A stretch of 64,000 nt of DNA from Pieris napi (Eukaryota > Arthropoda > Insecta > Lepidoptera > Pieridae). The position numbers were made by a program, and so were the translations under genes. The DNA is taken from positions 3,224,001-3,288,000 of the forward strand of contig NC_062247.1 of assembly GCF_905475465.1 (NCBI RefSeq), given 5' to 3'. Under the pieces are notes generated by a model. That model did not search any database and had not been told where the DNA came from. It saw only the letters and a list, made by a program, of their open reading frames with translations. Each line of letters starts with the position of its first letter. The first letter of the stretch is position 1. This document shows positions 52,891 through 64,000 of this stretch, one piece after another.

Positions 52891-55170
52891 GGAGCGCCTC
52901 AGTGCTCCAGCTCTCCACTGCGCCCCGCAGTCCACCCCGAGACACTGACAGCAATTCCTGCTGGGATAGGGCCTTAAGACTAACGAGCACTTAAACTAAT
53001 TCACTAATTCGAATTGTTTTGTCCTTTTCAATCTTCTCACTAGGCCCGTGGTGTAAGAAGTTAAATAAAGTTGTCTTTAATAAAAATGATTGGGAAGAAG
53101 GGAGGTATCACTTTTGTATAGAAAAAGTTTTAAAATTGTTAAATGAGATATAAAAAGATACCTCTTTTAAATAAGTTTAATAATAATACTTTCGTATCAT
53201 TTAGCGTATCCCACGGTCCGGTTAGGCTTAGTAAAATATGCGTAAATGGTAACAATTGGGGTTCTCGAGGGGTGAAGTAGTTGTTATCAAACCCTTTGTG
53301 ATCCCATTCCTTTTATCCCTCAAAAATCGCTCCAAGGTTTCTGTTTTCGATTCTATCCTCTAAGGGTGGATTATATTTTCTTTCGGGCTAATTTAGGATC
53401 TGTGTTTAGCCATAAATATGGTAATATTACATTGAACCATTTTTGACAACGTTTATATGACTTCGTATATATTGAGTTTCTTGTATGATATATTTTTGGA
53501 ATGAAAGAAAGAACATTACCAAATAATTAACGCGTGTTCCTGACATCATAGAGCGCTATTATTTATAATATTGTAGGTATTATAGTTGTATAAAAAATAC
53601 TTTCAAGTTTTACTCGATACTAAAGATCATTTAAAAAGGTCCAAACTTGTAATTAATATATCACAAACTGTATTTTTAACTCTTTAAGTTTGTGTGAAAT
53701 CGCACATATATTATTTTACCATGTACTTGTTAATTAGTAGTCACATCCAGTAGATAGTAGAAATATCATTACCATTTAATACCTCATGACGTACATTATA
53801 ATACCTACTCGCTCCCTTTGTCATTGATAAGGAAACGTACCAAAATGTACCAACGAAAGATGACGTATACTTTGTAGGTACATTATATAATATCATAGAT
53901 AGGTAAACATTACCTTACTTATAAATTAAATTTGTAGCCCCCGTTGATCTAAATTTACGCCTTGAATAATTCAGCGTCGCGTCAAAAGCATAAAACGTTT
54001 AGCCCAAATCCCTACAAGACGGCGCAAATAAAACAGACGCTGAATGTCAAAGCACTCTAAAACCCTGAGATCTGCAAACACGAATGAATCGCGTTAGTGT
54101 GGGAGGACGCTGTCTGTAACAATCGATAAAATTCGGGTCCGCGCTCCGTCCGTCGCTATGACAACCACCCCATCTCGGGGCTCAGTAATGTTGACTTAGA
54201 TGGATAGGGTAAACGGCTTATTAATGGTTTTATGTTATATAAAATGATTTAAATGTTCACCTTATGTTTAACTATTGAGGTAACTCACCGATTGCTAACA
54301 AACATTTACTTTTTTCAAGCGTCCTGAAAGTCTTGAAAGAGGTTTTAATTAATAAATCTAAGTTACAGAAATAATCTAATAATTACGCTATAATTGAAAT
54401 TATTGTACATAATTTAAATAAGAATCTAATAGCTCTTTGGTTAGGTTGGTTTATTATACATTTTCACGTGTGTACAATGCCGAGAGCTCCACCATTTTAG
54501 CAGACAGGGTGACGCCATTACGAAATATAGGTTTGGAATCCATTTCGAGTACGTTATTTAAACCACTTTTTACGAGAGCTTGCACATTATAAGGGTTGTT
54601 TCAGGAACTAATTGTCATGTTAATATCACTTTAAATAGCTTAACGAATATAATTACGCGAATTTGTTACATTACTAGTTTAAACTTGATGTTTTGACAAT
54701 AGTTTCAATAATAGTATTGAATTGTCGCGAAGTTTGTTTTTGTTATATTCCGCTGGATTAAAAAAAAAGTTTTTGCTGTTATCAGTATCTCAAGGTTATA
54801 ATTAAATAGCGTAAGTCGCAATAGCTATCCATTAAAGGCTGTGGGGTTATAATTTCCGTAGTTTTGATAATTCGATACGATAATTACAGCATCTGGGAAT
54901 ACGATTTTCCATTCTACACGTACACGAAGAACATAAGTATTCCTGTTTTCGATTACTTTAAAGTACTACATGTCTTTCGTATTACATTAACTATTCGATT
55001 TTCTATATTAAGTTACAATTGTTACTATAAAAGTGAAGAGTAATAATTATATTAATAAAACCATTTCACTAAGCGTCGTAATAAACCTCTTATCCAGATG
55101 AGTCTCTCTATAATTCATGAAACAAGTATTACGAAATCAGTTTAGTTCACTTTAATATGTGAATACGTAA
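52891..55170. other. Intergenic region, no gene seen
   Basis: Mostly AT-rich. A more GC-rich patch at 54060-54190 (TCCGCGCTCCGTCCGTCGCT, CCCCATCTCGGGGC) could be an untranslated exon or CpG-rich promoter, but no open frame of note crosses it. Confidence 0.45.
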
Positions 55171-55683
55171 TCTTATATATATAAAAGAAAGTCGTGTTTG
55201 TTACAACACTTATAACTCGAGAACGGCTGGACCGATTGCCATGGTTTTTGATTTGTTGGATTTGTTTCCGTCCCGAATAGCAGAATACATCATAAAAACA
55301 ATGAAAACTCGATATGTGTAATGAATACTTAATCATTTCAATAGATACTGATTTGTTTATTACATGTCAAACATTTGTTGTCCAATCCTGTCAAATAGTG
55401 TAACAACTATATTTTTTTTGGAGCTTATGGCCTGGTTGCTGAGACTATGATTATTCTATGATTGTCTATGATTTTTCTTTATTTTTTTTTATTTTTATTC
55501 TCATTCTGTATGTATGTTTTCATCATCATTCATCATAATAAAATACTTTTTTTGTTTCTATCTATATAAATATATTATTTTGTATCATTGTTTTACGTTC
55601 ATCAAAGCCTTAATTAGGTCAGCTAAAAAGTAACACGACATTCATTGACTGTTAGGCGGTACGAAGTTCGATGGGTCAGCTAG
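55171..55683 (+). mobile_element. Non-autonomous Helitron, complete
   Basis: A|TCTTATATATATAAAAGAAA at the start. ACTGTTAGGCGGTACGAAGT, then GGGTCAGCTAG|T, at the end. Also contains GAGAACGGCTGGACCGATTG. Same subfamily as 1-385. 513 bp, no ORF. Confidence 0.85.
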
Positions 55684-56214
55684 TATTTAATATTTGTATT
55701 ATCACTACGTGTATGTCATGTTTGCCTATTAGTGCTTGTCACATTAAAAATTGTATATTGTGGTTCTTTTACCAATGTATCAGAGTGCCAAACGTTGGCA
55801 AGCTTTTATCAATAACATAAATGTATACATGATAAAGTGTATTGTACGCCTAAAACCCTTTTGTGTTTTTAATAAGATCCCCCGTTACTTTATTTCAATA
55901 CAACGTGTATGTTCGTACCAAATTCATATCCATATGAAGTCTAAACATTCTTTGCAAATAATCGTGTTTATAACTAAGTTATTCCGAGGGTGTCGAACTT
56001 TGTGAGGGCGCATTTTCTCCCTACAACCCTCTCTGCACACAGCTTACGGCGAAGTATTCAAAACATTGGGCATGATAAATTTCTAAGCTTATCTAATTTT
56101 TATATGTAAAGAATCATTTAAAATTGATAGCTATAAAAGGACTAAAATTATATAAAAATATATACCCGTTTGTTACAACTAAAGCGTATTTTCCTTTAAT
56201 AATTCTTATTAATA

Positions 56215-56425
56215 AACAAACGCGTAGTATTGTCAAGGTTATCATCATCTCTTTTTGGTCCATTTCTGGACGTTGGCCTACTCCATATTCCTCTAGTACG
56301 CCCTTCACTGGCCTGTCGGTATCCACTGGAAGCCAACCTCCTTGACAGTGTCATCAGTCGACCAAGTCCGTGGGTAGCCGACTTTTGTTCTGCCGAGGTT
56401 TCCAAGGAGCCTGCCAAGGTTATAT
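56215..56425 (-). pseudogene. LINE reverse transcriptase C-terminal fragment, decayed
   Basis: On the minus strand, with stops, it reads RTWSTDDTVKEVGFQWIPTG, then RNMEYANVQKWTKKR. This aligns with the common LINE ending RWxDDxxxxAGxxWxxxA...WRxxEEAYVQQWT. Several stops and substitutions. Confidence 0.65.
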
Positions 56426-59400
56426 TTATTTATTTAAAGTAAGCTATATGTTGCATTTTGCATCACCATACCACGAATAAGAGATATCTTCAACTCAGAA
56501 ACGTTTGAATATTCTCTAACAGTCTCAGGTCATTAAGCTTAAAATTGAACTAACAAATAACACAGGATAAACTCTTTTTAATATTCCCCAAGCGCCCTTT
56601 TACCTCTTTTGTCTTGCACGGCAGGCAATAAAGGGGCAGACGCCTGCAAATGTGCCTGCATTTATACAGGACCCAGGAACGTCTAAAGCATATTTTTATT
56701 TTGTGCGACGTTCTTTGCCGGTCCTTATTGCTTTGAGTCTAACAAGGTTTTTAATTATTCCCCTTTATACCATTTTCAGTTCCCATAACCTGTTGTTTTA
56801 GCGCTGAGGAGCGTATAATAAGGCTAGCGATGATATTATGATTTAAATGTTTACTAAAATAGAATAAATTTCGGAATATAACACATGTCTTAATACATCT
56901 GAAATATCGGTATTATTGATAAAGTACTGACAATGGACAGGACACAACTTTAAATATATGCCATGTCAGTCAAAATCATAGATAGGTAATCCTTTTATTG
57001 TTGACACCATGTCCTTAGTAGCGTGGTATAACCGGGAGGACCGGGGTTTAATTGTTTGTGTAAAAATTATTATTTCAAGTCGGTATGCACAAAGATTACC
57101 GTACCTTAAGTAAAGTTCCAATAGTAATATTTACGGGACAAATATAGTTTCATAGGAAAATAGGTATCTATTACAAAACCCCCTAATACTAATCCGAAAT
57201 ATTAGTCTAAGAATAATTTATGTATACGCAAATTTCAATTTTCGTGTCAGCCAAACAAGATAGCGCAAAAAGTTGCGGAACACGAAAGGGGTGGGGTGAC
57301 GTGTAGCCATGAATCTTATTAGTGATTTATTGGGCTGTTCCATCCTCCGCAGCCCACAGCCCGGAGGGATATCATCGAGATATACTTTTGATGGACGCAC
57401 CCTCGCCAAATCGATTTTTTAACAAAGGAAATTTGATGTCCGGGCTATTTTAGGACGCAGGAGTACGTTGCGTCCTATTGAATGTTTTGTATTTCAATAT
57501 TAAGCAAATAATTGTTGTTATTTAATTAAAATTTAATTAATATCAATTGCCCTTAACGTAATTTCCCGTTTTTAAACGTTATTCTTGTTTTTGTTAATAA
57601 AATGGAAGCATATAATATAACGCCCATATTTCAAACAATTAATTACCAAAAATTCTTCTATTTTGTGACAAATGAGACTGACTATTTAATTATTATGGAC
57701 AAATGAGATCCCTTCAGTGTACTCAAATCAGAAAGAACTAGACTTTTCAGAATTTCGCGAAATTTAGGACTTTATAATAGGACAATTGTTGTAATAATTG
57801 GTTATTATTTGATCGTCGGGATCTTAACATTTTTGTCAAGTACATATTTCTGTTAAATTGTTTTTACATTTATACAGATTCGTCGAACGGTAGCTTTTCA
57901 AAGAAAGATATTTCGACATCAACATTATTGTATTTTTGAGGGTTTTTATATTGATATCAAAGATATAATTATAAAGAGTTCATCGTTTATAAATTTTGTA
58001 AATTTATTTTTCAAATGAACACATGCGTTTGATGCGTGACATTTATTGCTATACATAATAAAACAATATATATCTTATAAATAATAGTATAACTAATATA
58101 ACCTCAATTAGTAATATTTATTAATATACTTACAGCCCATGCATGGCCAAACTCAGACTAAAAACAACATAAAACCACACTAAAATACAATTAAGATGTT
58201 TACAAAATTAACAATAAATGCTATCCTCTTATCCAAGTATACTCTCAAATCACAGTATACTACCCCCATACGATTCCCAAATAGGTCGCTCTCCGGTGAA
58301 GAGTCGAGAAACCTATTAAGCAGCGAGTGTCACCGAGGAATGGAAGCTTGTTGACGCTGGACAGTGCGAGCCGAAATATGTAAATTTATAGCTATTTCTA
58401 GTGAAAGAAAGGTTTTAAGATAGTTTTCCAAGATTGGAATATGTCGCGGAATTCAGATTGCATAATTCAAAGCTATGTGTTAGAAAAGAAAGCCATAGAT
58501 TTATTCACTTTTTCGTACAAGTAAATTACTCATTCGTATTTCCCTCCTAAATTGTCTTTAGTCTGTGTTTAGGTTTATGTAATACAAACTTAAAATATCC
58601 GGAAAACCTATAATAAATCTGTACCCGATGTTATAAAATACAGTGTAAATTATACAATATATAATAACGACACTCAAGGGATTGTGCATAATTTGACGTT
58701 ACAAAGAGTTGTCGTTAAATAGAAAGAAGTAAAATCTGTATTAGAAATAGAAAAAGTTTATTTCAGACTAGTGTTAGTAATTACAAAAAAAAAACAATTC
58801 TTATTTGAACGCTATTGCGTATGGTCTGTTATTTTCGTCGTCTTTTGCTGCAACAGTAATTATGTTGTATTTTTTACTTGTTTTATTCATATATTGCGAT
58901 ATTGAGGCATCTTTGTGATAAAGCACGTGCAAGCAATCCCAATTTGTAAACAAAAGAACGGATTTCTTTATATATTCGATACGTATGCTACCGACAGTCG
59001 AGTTTTACGGGCTAGGACAATAAAGCGCAAAAGAACGTACACAGTACCGCAGTTGTAACTAATTTCGGCAACTTAAAAAGTACTTTTTCTTATTTATTTG
59101 TCGTTATTAAGAGTGGGTGTAAAGCTATGTAGAGTGTACCATTGTATGGAAGACAACCTTAACCAACCTTAGCCGATTGATGTCGACGCTTTTAAGGGGG
59201 TTTGTCGTTAAATTGAAGGCCGTTACATGGAGTTTACACTGTAGTTTAACCATCTGGTACTGTTATTCCAAATAATTGCGACATTTAAACCATCTTCTAG
59301 GTAGTAAAAGATATACAATAAGACATTATATCTTAATAATTTTATCAAGATCGTATATTCGGTTTAATAAATTGTTGTTACATTAACAGATACTTTGAAG

Positions 59401-59840
59401 GGCAGCTTTTTCTACAAAAGCTCTTCTAGCTATCTATTTTGGCATCAACAATACTTTTGTACGTTTTTTATGGTAGTTGCTAGTGGAGCTTGTATATATA
59501 TAGCATTATATACAAATATACATACCAAAACTAATCATTACTGCTATTCGTGTAGGTGATAAATAATTCAGTAGCACTACCATTTAACCTCTATTTAATT
59601 TCCTTTGTATTTGAGTTCATTGATATTTTTTAAAGTAAGTTGAAGTGATAAGCCATTAGTACATAACACAAGTCGTCGAATTTGGTTCTAAGAGCCGGGT
59701 TTCCTCTTGACGTTTTCCTTCGGCGTACCAGCAAGAGTTAATGCATTAGGGTAAACCTCTAGGATTACAGATTGATACATAATATCACAATATGATCTAT
59801 TTCCTTCATCTTTGAATAATCCGTAGTCTTAACAAGTTTA
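56426..59840. other. Intergenic region, no gene seen
   Basis: AT-rich with frequent stops. A GC-richer stretch at 57340-57420 (minus frame 57218-57409) and another at 58260-58370 have no recognisable protein similarity. They could be untranslated exons. Confidence 0.45.
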
Positions 59841-59844
59841 TAGA

Positions 59845-59965
59845 ACAGCAAACGAGCAGGAGGCTCACCTGATGTTAAGTGATACCGCCGCCTATGGACA
59901 CTCTCAATGCCAGAGGGCTCGCGAGTGCGTTGCCGGCCTTTTAAGAATTGGTACGCTCTTAAATT
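59845..59965 (-). mobile_element. LINE-tail repeat, best copy
   Basis: AGCAGGAGGCTCACCTGATG, TTAAGTGATACCGCCGCCTA, TGGACACTCTCAATGCCAGA and GTGCGTTGCCGGCCTTTTAA: the least decayed copy of the dispersed repeat in this window. Confidence 0.75.
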
Positions 59966-60990
59966 TTTTTTTGCTCCTTATAATGTAAAAAATCATAAAA
60001 TACTTTTCGTTTGAACAAAGAAATTTCAGCGCAGTAAGAAGACATCCAACTTCGTCATCTCAGGGTCCATTTGGTGGCCGTAATGGGTCAGTCACTTATA
60101 CCCACCCCCTCCCACTAGTGAGGTGTTTAGGACAAAGGTTTCTTCAAAAGACATTAAGCTTTCAGAGTTTTTTGTCTTTAATGTAAGGTTTTATTAGTAT
60201 ATGTCTTTTGTTTCATAACACAAAAAAATTGTATTATTACTATGATGAGATTATTCTATATTAGTAATACAGCTCACATACATTTTATGAAACAATCAAT
60301 ATACAAAGACAAAACAGATTACATAGATTAACAATATATATGATACAGGAAACATAACTAAGTACATTAATATATAAAAAGAAAAAAATAAATAAAAGAA
60401 AACTGACATTAACATTAAACAAACGACAATTTATACTTATCACAATGTATGGATAAAGTATCAAATAGCTATGCAACACATAAATTATTTGGAAGAAAAA
60501 TTGTGCTATTTGACATTCACCGGACTCTTAACTTATGATGGACTTTATGTGACGAATAGCGCTATCTGACAGTCGTGAAACGCAACAATAGTGTTTATCC
60601 TAACAATAAGTAATAAATAGCTAATTTGGAACTTATGTAGAACTTATCCATACATTGTGAAACAGACCCTTAGTATTTCAAAGAAAAACTAAATTGTTAC
60701 TGCTAAACAAAGTCAAAGTTATGTTTGAATTTAAAACGTTAGACAGTTTTACCTATGAATTTGAAATTACGTTAGAGCGATGGGAAGAAAATGGCGGATC
60801 CAGCTTACACGTAGAAACATTTAGGCTGTTAGAATTTAGATAGAAACCTCATAAATCATATATAAACTACCTTAATCTGGTATATATGGCTTTATAGAGT
60901 GAGAAACTGTTTAACTGTGAAAACTCAGGAGGAAAATTGTTATAACATTTTCTATTAATCAATGTTTAAGGCATCAAAGACTAAGTTAAA
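59966..60990. other. Intergenic region, no gene seen
   Basis: AT-rich. The minus frame 60285-60479 is hydrophobic low-complexity sequence expected by chance. No repeats recognised. Confidence 0.45.
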
Positions 60991-61347
60991 AAAAGGGTGT
61001 GTGTACTTATGTACGCGCGTAAGAAGTTATACTTCTTTGGCATTATTAAAAAAAGTTTTTGATTGCATGCAAATAATTAATTACAATTAAATAATCAAAG
61101 ACTGGAAAAGGAGTCATTATAGTCATTAAAGTTCAGTTTACATTTCAAAAATTAAATAATTAAATATTTATTATTATTAAATTCTATTATTATTCGAATG
61201 TTGTTTTTAAATTATGTCCAATGCCGTAGCATCTTCCGTGGGCAACTTCATTCTGTTAATTTTGTGTCACGGTGCGCGCGCATCGTAAAATTTCACTCTC
61301 ATCAATTTTTCATAACGCGCCTAAAGAAGAATAACTTCAAAAATCTC
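60991..61347. mobile_element. Element A, intact copy
   Basis: AAAAAAAGGGTGTGTGTACT, AGAAGTTATACTTCTTTGGC, TGTCACGGTGCGCGCGCATC and CATAACGCGCCTAAAGAAGA. Very close to 46133-46510 apart from a ~20-base deletion near 61165. Confidence 0.85.
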
Positions 61348-61441
61348 TCTCATATTTTCCTGAATAATTGAAGTTAATCAAGAAAATTAGTGATTTCTGC
61401 TGACCTCGCAAAGTACTATATTTACTGTTTACTATTACTAA

Positions 61442-61939
61442 AGGTCAGTACTCACATACGGTATTACGCGATCGAGCTAAACTGTCGAGTAAAACCCATG
61501 GCATGGGCTTTCAGCAAGTCTCATAGTGCTTTATAAGAAAATCAAAGAAAATGAAAAGAAATTTATCATAACATTCATTTCTCTTATTTTTGTGGGAGTA
61601 ATCTTTGGACTTGACATTCCATATACACTCACACTGTCTATATGTGTTAATAAAGTCTTCCATAGCGCTTTTGGAATAAACTCGCAAATCCATTTCTCTT
61701 AAAAACACGTGTTTCAATCACGATAAACAATACCAGACTGACGCTCGCCTCGCGCCACTCGCAGTGACGTACACACGTTCGAGTCAAGATTGACGGCTCG
61801 CTTCGAGTAGGTTCGAAGGAAATTACTTTCATTTAATTCAATCGAGCCGGCTCGGTGCGAGCCTTCGAGCTGTGAGTTTTGCGATCCACACGTTGATTTT
61901 TACTCGACTTCGAGTAATACCGTATGTGAGTACTGACCT
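61442..61939. mobile_element. Harbinger-type element with MADF-like fragment
   Basis: Inverted ends AGGTCAGTACTCACATACGG and the complement, with TAA duplications at 61439-61441 and 61940-61942. The minus frame 61717-61511 contains MEDFINTYRQCECIWNVKSK then DYSHKNKRNECYDKF. This fits the MADF pattern: FI..Y+...LWN....Y..K..R...Y..I. PIF/Harbinger elements typically encode a second, Myb/MADF-like protein, so this appears to be a deletion derivative keeping part of that gene. Confidence 0.75.
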
Positions 61940-61942
61940 TAA

Positions 61943-64000
61943 CACCTTAGTCAACCATAGACAATACTTACAGGCTGAATATGGAGATGTTTGTAATTTT
62001 TCAGTAAAAGTGTATTTTAAATGTGTGGTGTTCGGGTATTATAGGAATAGCCTTTGAGCGAGGATGACACAGCTAACGTTTATTGCAGATTCAGTAATAT
62101 TCAAATTTTGCCCAGTTTTATAGCAGGAACTAGGGCGTATTTGCTTTTAATAATCCATAGTTATAAATTCCAAGTATATATCAAACTTTATTAAGATGAT
62201 AATATTATGTAATTATAAGTATATTTTAACATTATTCTACAGCATTTTAGACTCTTAAGATATAACTAACTAAACAGTCAACAACTAAACGTGTCAAAAA
62301 TTTATTGCACCGTTCTATTATGAACCAATTATTAGACATAATTTAGTTAGACGTAAATCATAATTATTAGACAATATCTACACAAAACAAAACTAAATAT
62401 GTATGTAATGCAATTATATGAATATATAACTATTATGTAACGAAAAGAAATGACAGTTGGATTTTAATTAAATTACCATGTACATATTTAAATGATTTGG
62501 ATACTTTGGAAGCTTTGTACGTACCCATGAAGCTAGTTAACCTCTTGTACCCTGAGATAAGGTTGATATTTCCAAGACGTATTTTAAACAAAGCATTCCT
62601 ACATTGACTAAATTCCGACAGCAGTGTGGATGCCAGACAATGTTGTGTCACCTGTCTGTGAGCAATTAAGCAGGTTCATGAAATTTCTAAAATTTATACA
62701 TCTATTTGTGGAATATTTCCATCGCTGAGTACTTAATGGCATAAGGTCTGCGTATACATCCGTCGAGGTCCGTTCATTGTTCAATTTTAGGCAAGAATAT
62801 GTGATGGGTAATTTAAACAGAGGATATGTGTCTATATATCTCGTTTAAGCGTTGAGAAGAGATCTATTGTTCGTTATTTATTACGAATTTCTAAAGAGAT
62901 AAAAACATACATATATATGTATAGATATGGTCGTGCGTTCACATTAATGGTCTTACATTCTTTGACTATGTCATATTTACCCTAATTCAGTTTAAATTAC
63001 TAATATATTTTTCTTAATTACAGGTTTACATTGTGTCTTAAATAAAACATTCAAGTCATTTAAATACAGAGGTCTAGGGTCTGAATATGATTTTGTCCCA
63101 TTCGGTCAAGAACATTGGTCCGTGGGGTCCTAGCGCCGTAAGGCTTTTTAAGTAAATAGCTTAAAGGTTAGTCAACATCACAGAGACCGAAGAGGTGGCA
63201 GCTACCTCGGACTTAGATTTAGTGTAGCTTTTCAAAGAGGGAACGCAGCCAGTATCTTCACAACCTTGCCTAAAGGGACTCCTTTTAATATTTATTTATT
63301 TATTTTATATTTTAGTTATTATATTTTAAGGTTAGTTATTGTTTTTATGTTATTTATATATTGGATGTATACATGAATATGACTATATAATAAATCGTAT
63401 TTATTGTAAAAAAAAATATGTTTACTTTTTAAGAGTTGCAAATCACATGCTCTGTATTCAGTTAGCAGCTAAAGTTGATTTGTGTCTGAATACAGATGCA
63501 ATGGCTTGCTCCGGAGAGATGCAAATTTTCTCTTTTACTCTAAACTGAAAGCATATTTTGTTATAAAGCTTTTTCGAAAGCGTAAATCCAATTAAGCACA
63601 CAATGACTATATCGAACAATCATTTCAAAAAGTAATTACTACACATCAGCGCTGTCGTTTGCAATCACCAACATGGTTATATAACAACTTATTAAGGGGG
63701 CACAAAGCGAAGGCAACCGGCAAACAGCCAGAGGGCCCTCCCGGGCAACTGGAATCAGGTGGCAGTAGGTGATGCAATTGACAACGGGATACAATCGTAA
63801 CTGGGGATATTCTGCAGTCGATTTTAGCCTATATAATCATTACTGTAAAGGCTAGAATCGTCTGCGTTCAGTGCGAGGTGGAGTGGGTGGCTGTTGCCAA
63901 TAGTTACATCCGGGCCGACATGTTCCAGTCAGCTAACATTTATACATGGATTATTATATATTAACAGTATATAACTGCAATTCGGGACTGCGAATTAATA
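61943..64000. other. Intergenic region to window end, no gene seen
   Basis: AT-rich to about 63650, then a GC-richer stretch 63680-63930 (GGCAACCGGCAAACAGCCAG, GGCCCTCCCGGGCAACTGG). The latter may be an old retroelement fragment. No ORF with recognisable motifs. Confidence 0.45.

Noticed and set aside
57218..57409. 63-residue minus ORF starting MARVRPSKVYLDDIPPG
   Set aside because: Partly GC-rich and tempting, but no family match and no supporting exons nearby.

Overview
This is a eukaryotic nuclear window, AT-rich, with split genes and GT-AG introns. It is almost certainly from a moth or butterfly (Lepidoptera). The evidence is insect-like gene content, small exons in long repeat-filled introns, and lepidopteran-type repeats: tRNA-derived SINEs, short Helitrons ending in CTAG, jockey-type LINE tails and MITEs. 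Four protein genes can be reconstructed exon by exon, each with consistent splice phases. Most of the other open frames are shadows or decayed transposon pieces.

Layout. (1) 1249-11089, minus: WDFY2-like WD40 + FYVE endosomal protein, 8 exons found, 399 residues; the short last exon is not in the window. (2) 12053-23499, plus: mitochondrial aspartate aminotransferase (GOT2), 9 exons, complete, 431 residues. (3) 27018-31797, minus: EMSY-like ENT-domain chromatin protein, 6 exons, complete, 968 residues. (4) 33182-46949, plus: centromere protein I (CENP-I), 13 exons, complete, 654 residues. (5) 47-64 kb: no gene recognised, only repeats and AT-rich sequence.

The genes form two head-to-head pairs: WDFY2/GOT2, with starts 963 bp apart, and EMSY/CENP-I, with starts about 1.4 kb apart. 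Each pair may share a promoter region. The four products have no obvious common pathway: endosomal PI3P signalling, mitochondrial amino-acid metabolism, chromatin repression and kinetochore assembly. CENP-I is notable because Lepidoptera are holocentric and are known to have lost CENP-A.

The accessory content is rich. The best structure is a 4.3-kb hAT-type element at 36390-40732 in CENP-I intron 7. It has an 8-bp target duplication, a remnant of the hAT C-terminal dimerisation domain, and a 3.3-kb foldback palindrome whose left arm holds a truncated Helitron. The whole element is inserted inside an older short DNA transposon. Other elements include a MITE family with about 165-bp terminal repeats (8041-8850), four copies of a TWA-duplicating MITE, a Harbinger-type element carrying a MADF-like fragment (61442-61939), a pogo-type MITE, several A|TC...CTAG|T Helitrons, a LINE tail nested in a Helitron, and a fresh short retro-insertion just upstream of CENP-I.
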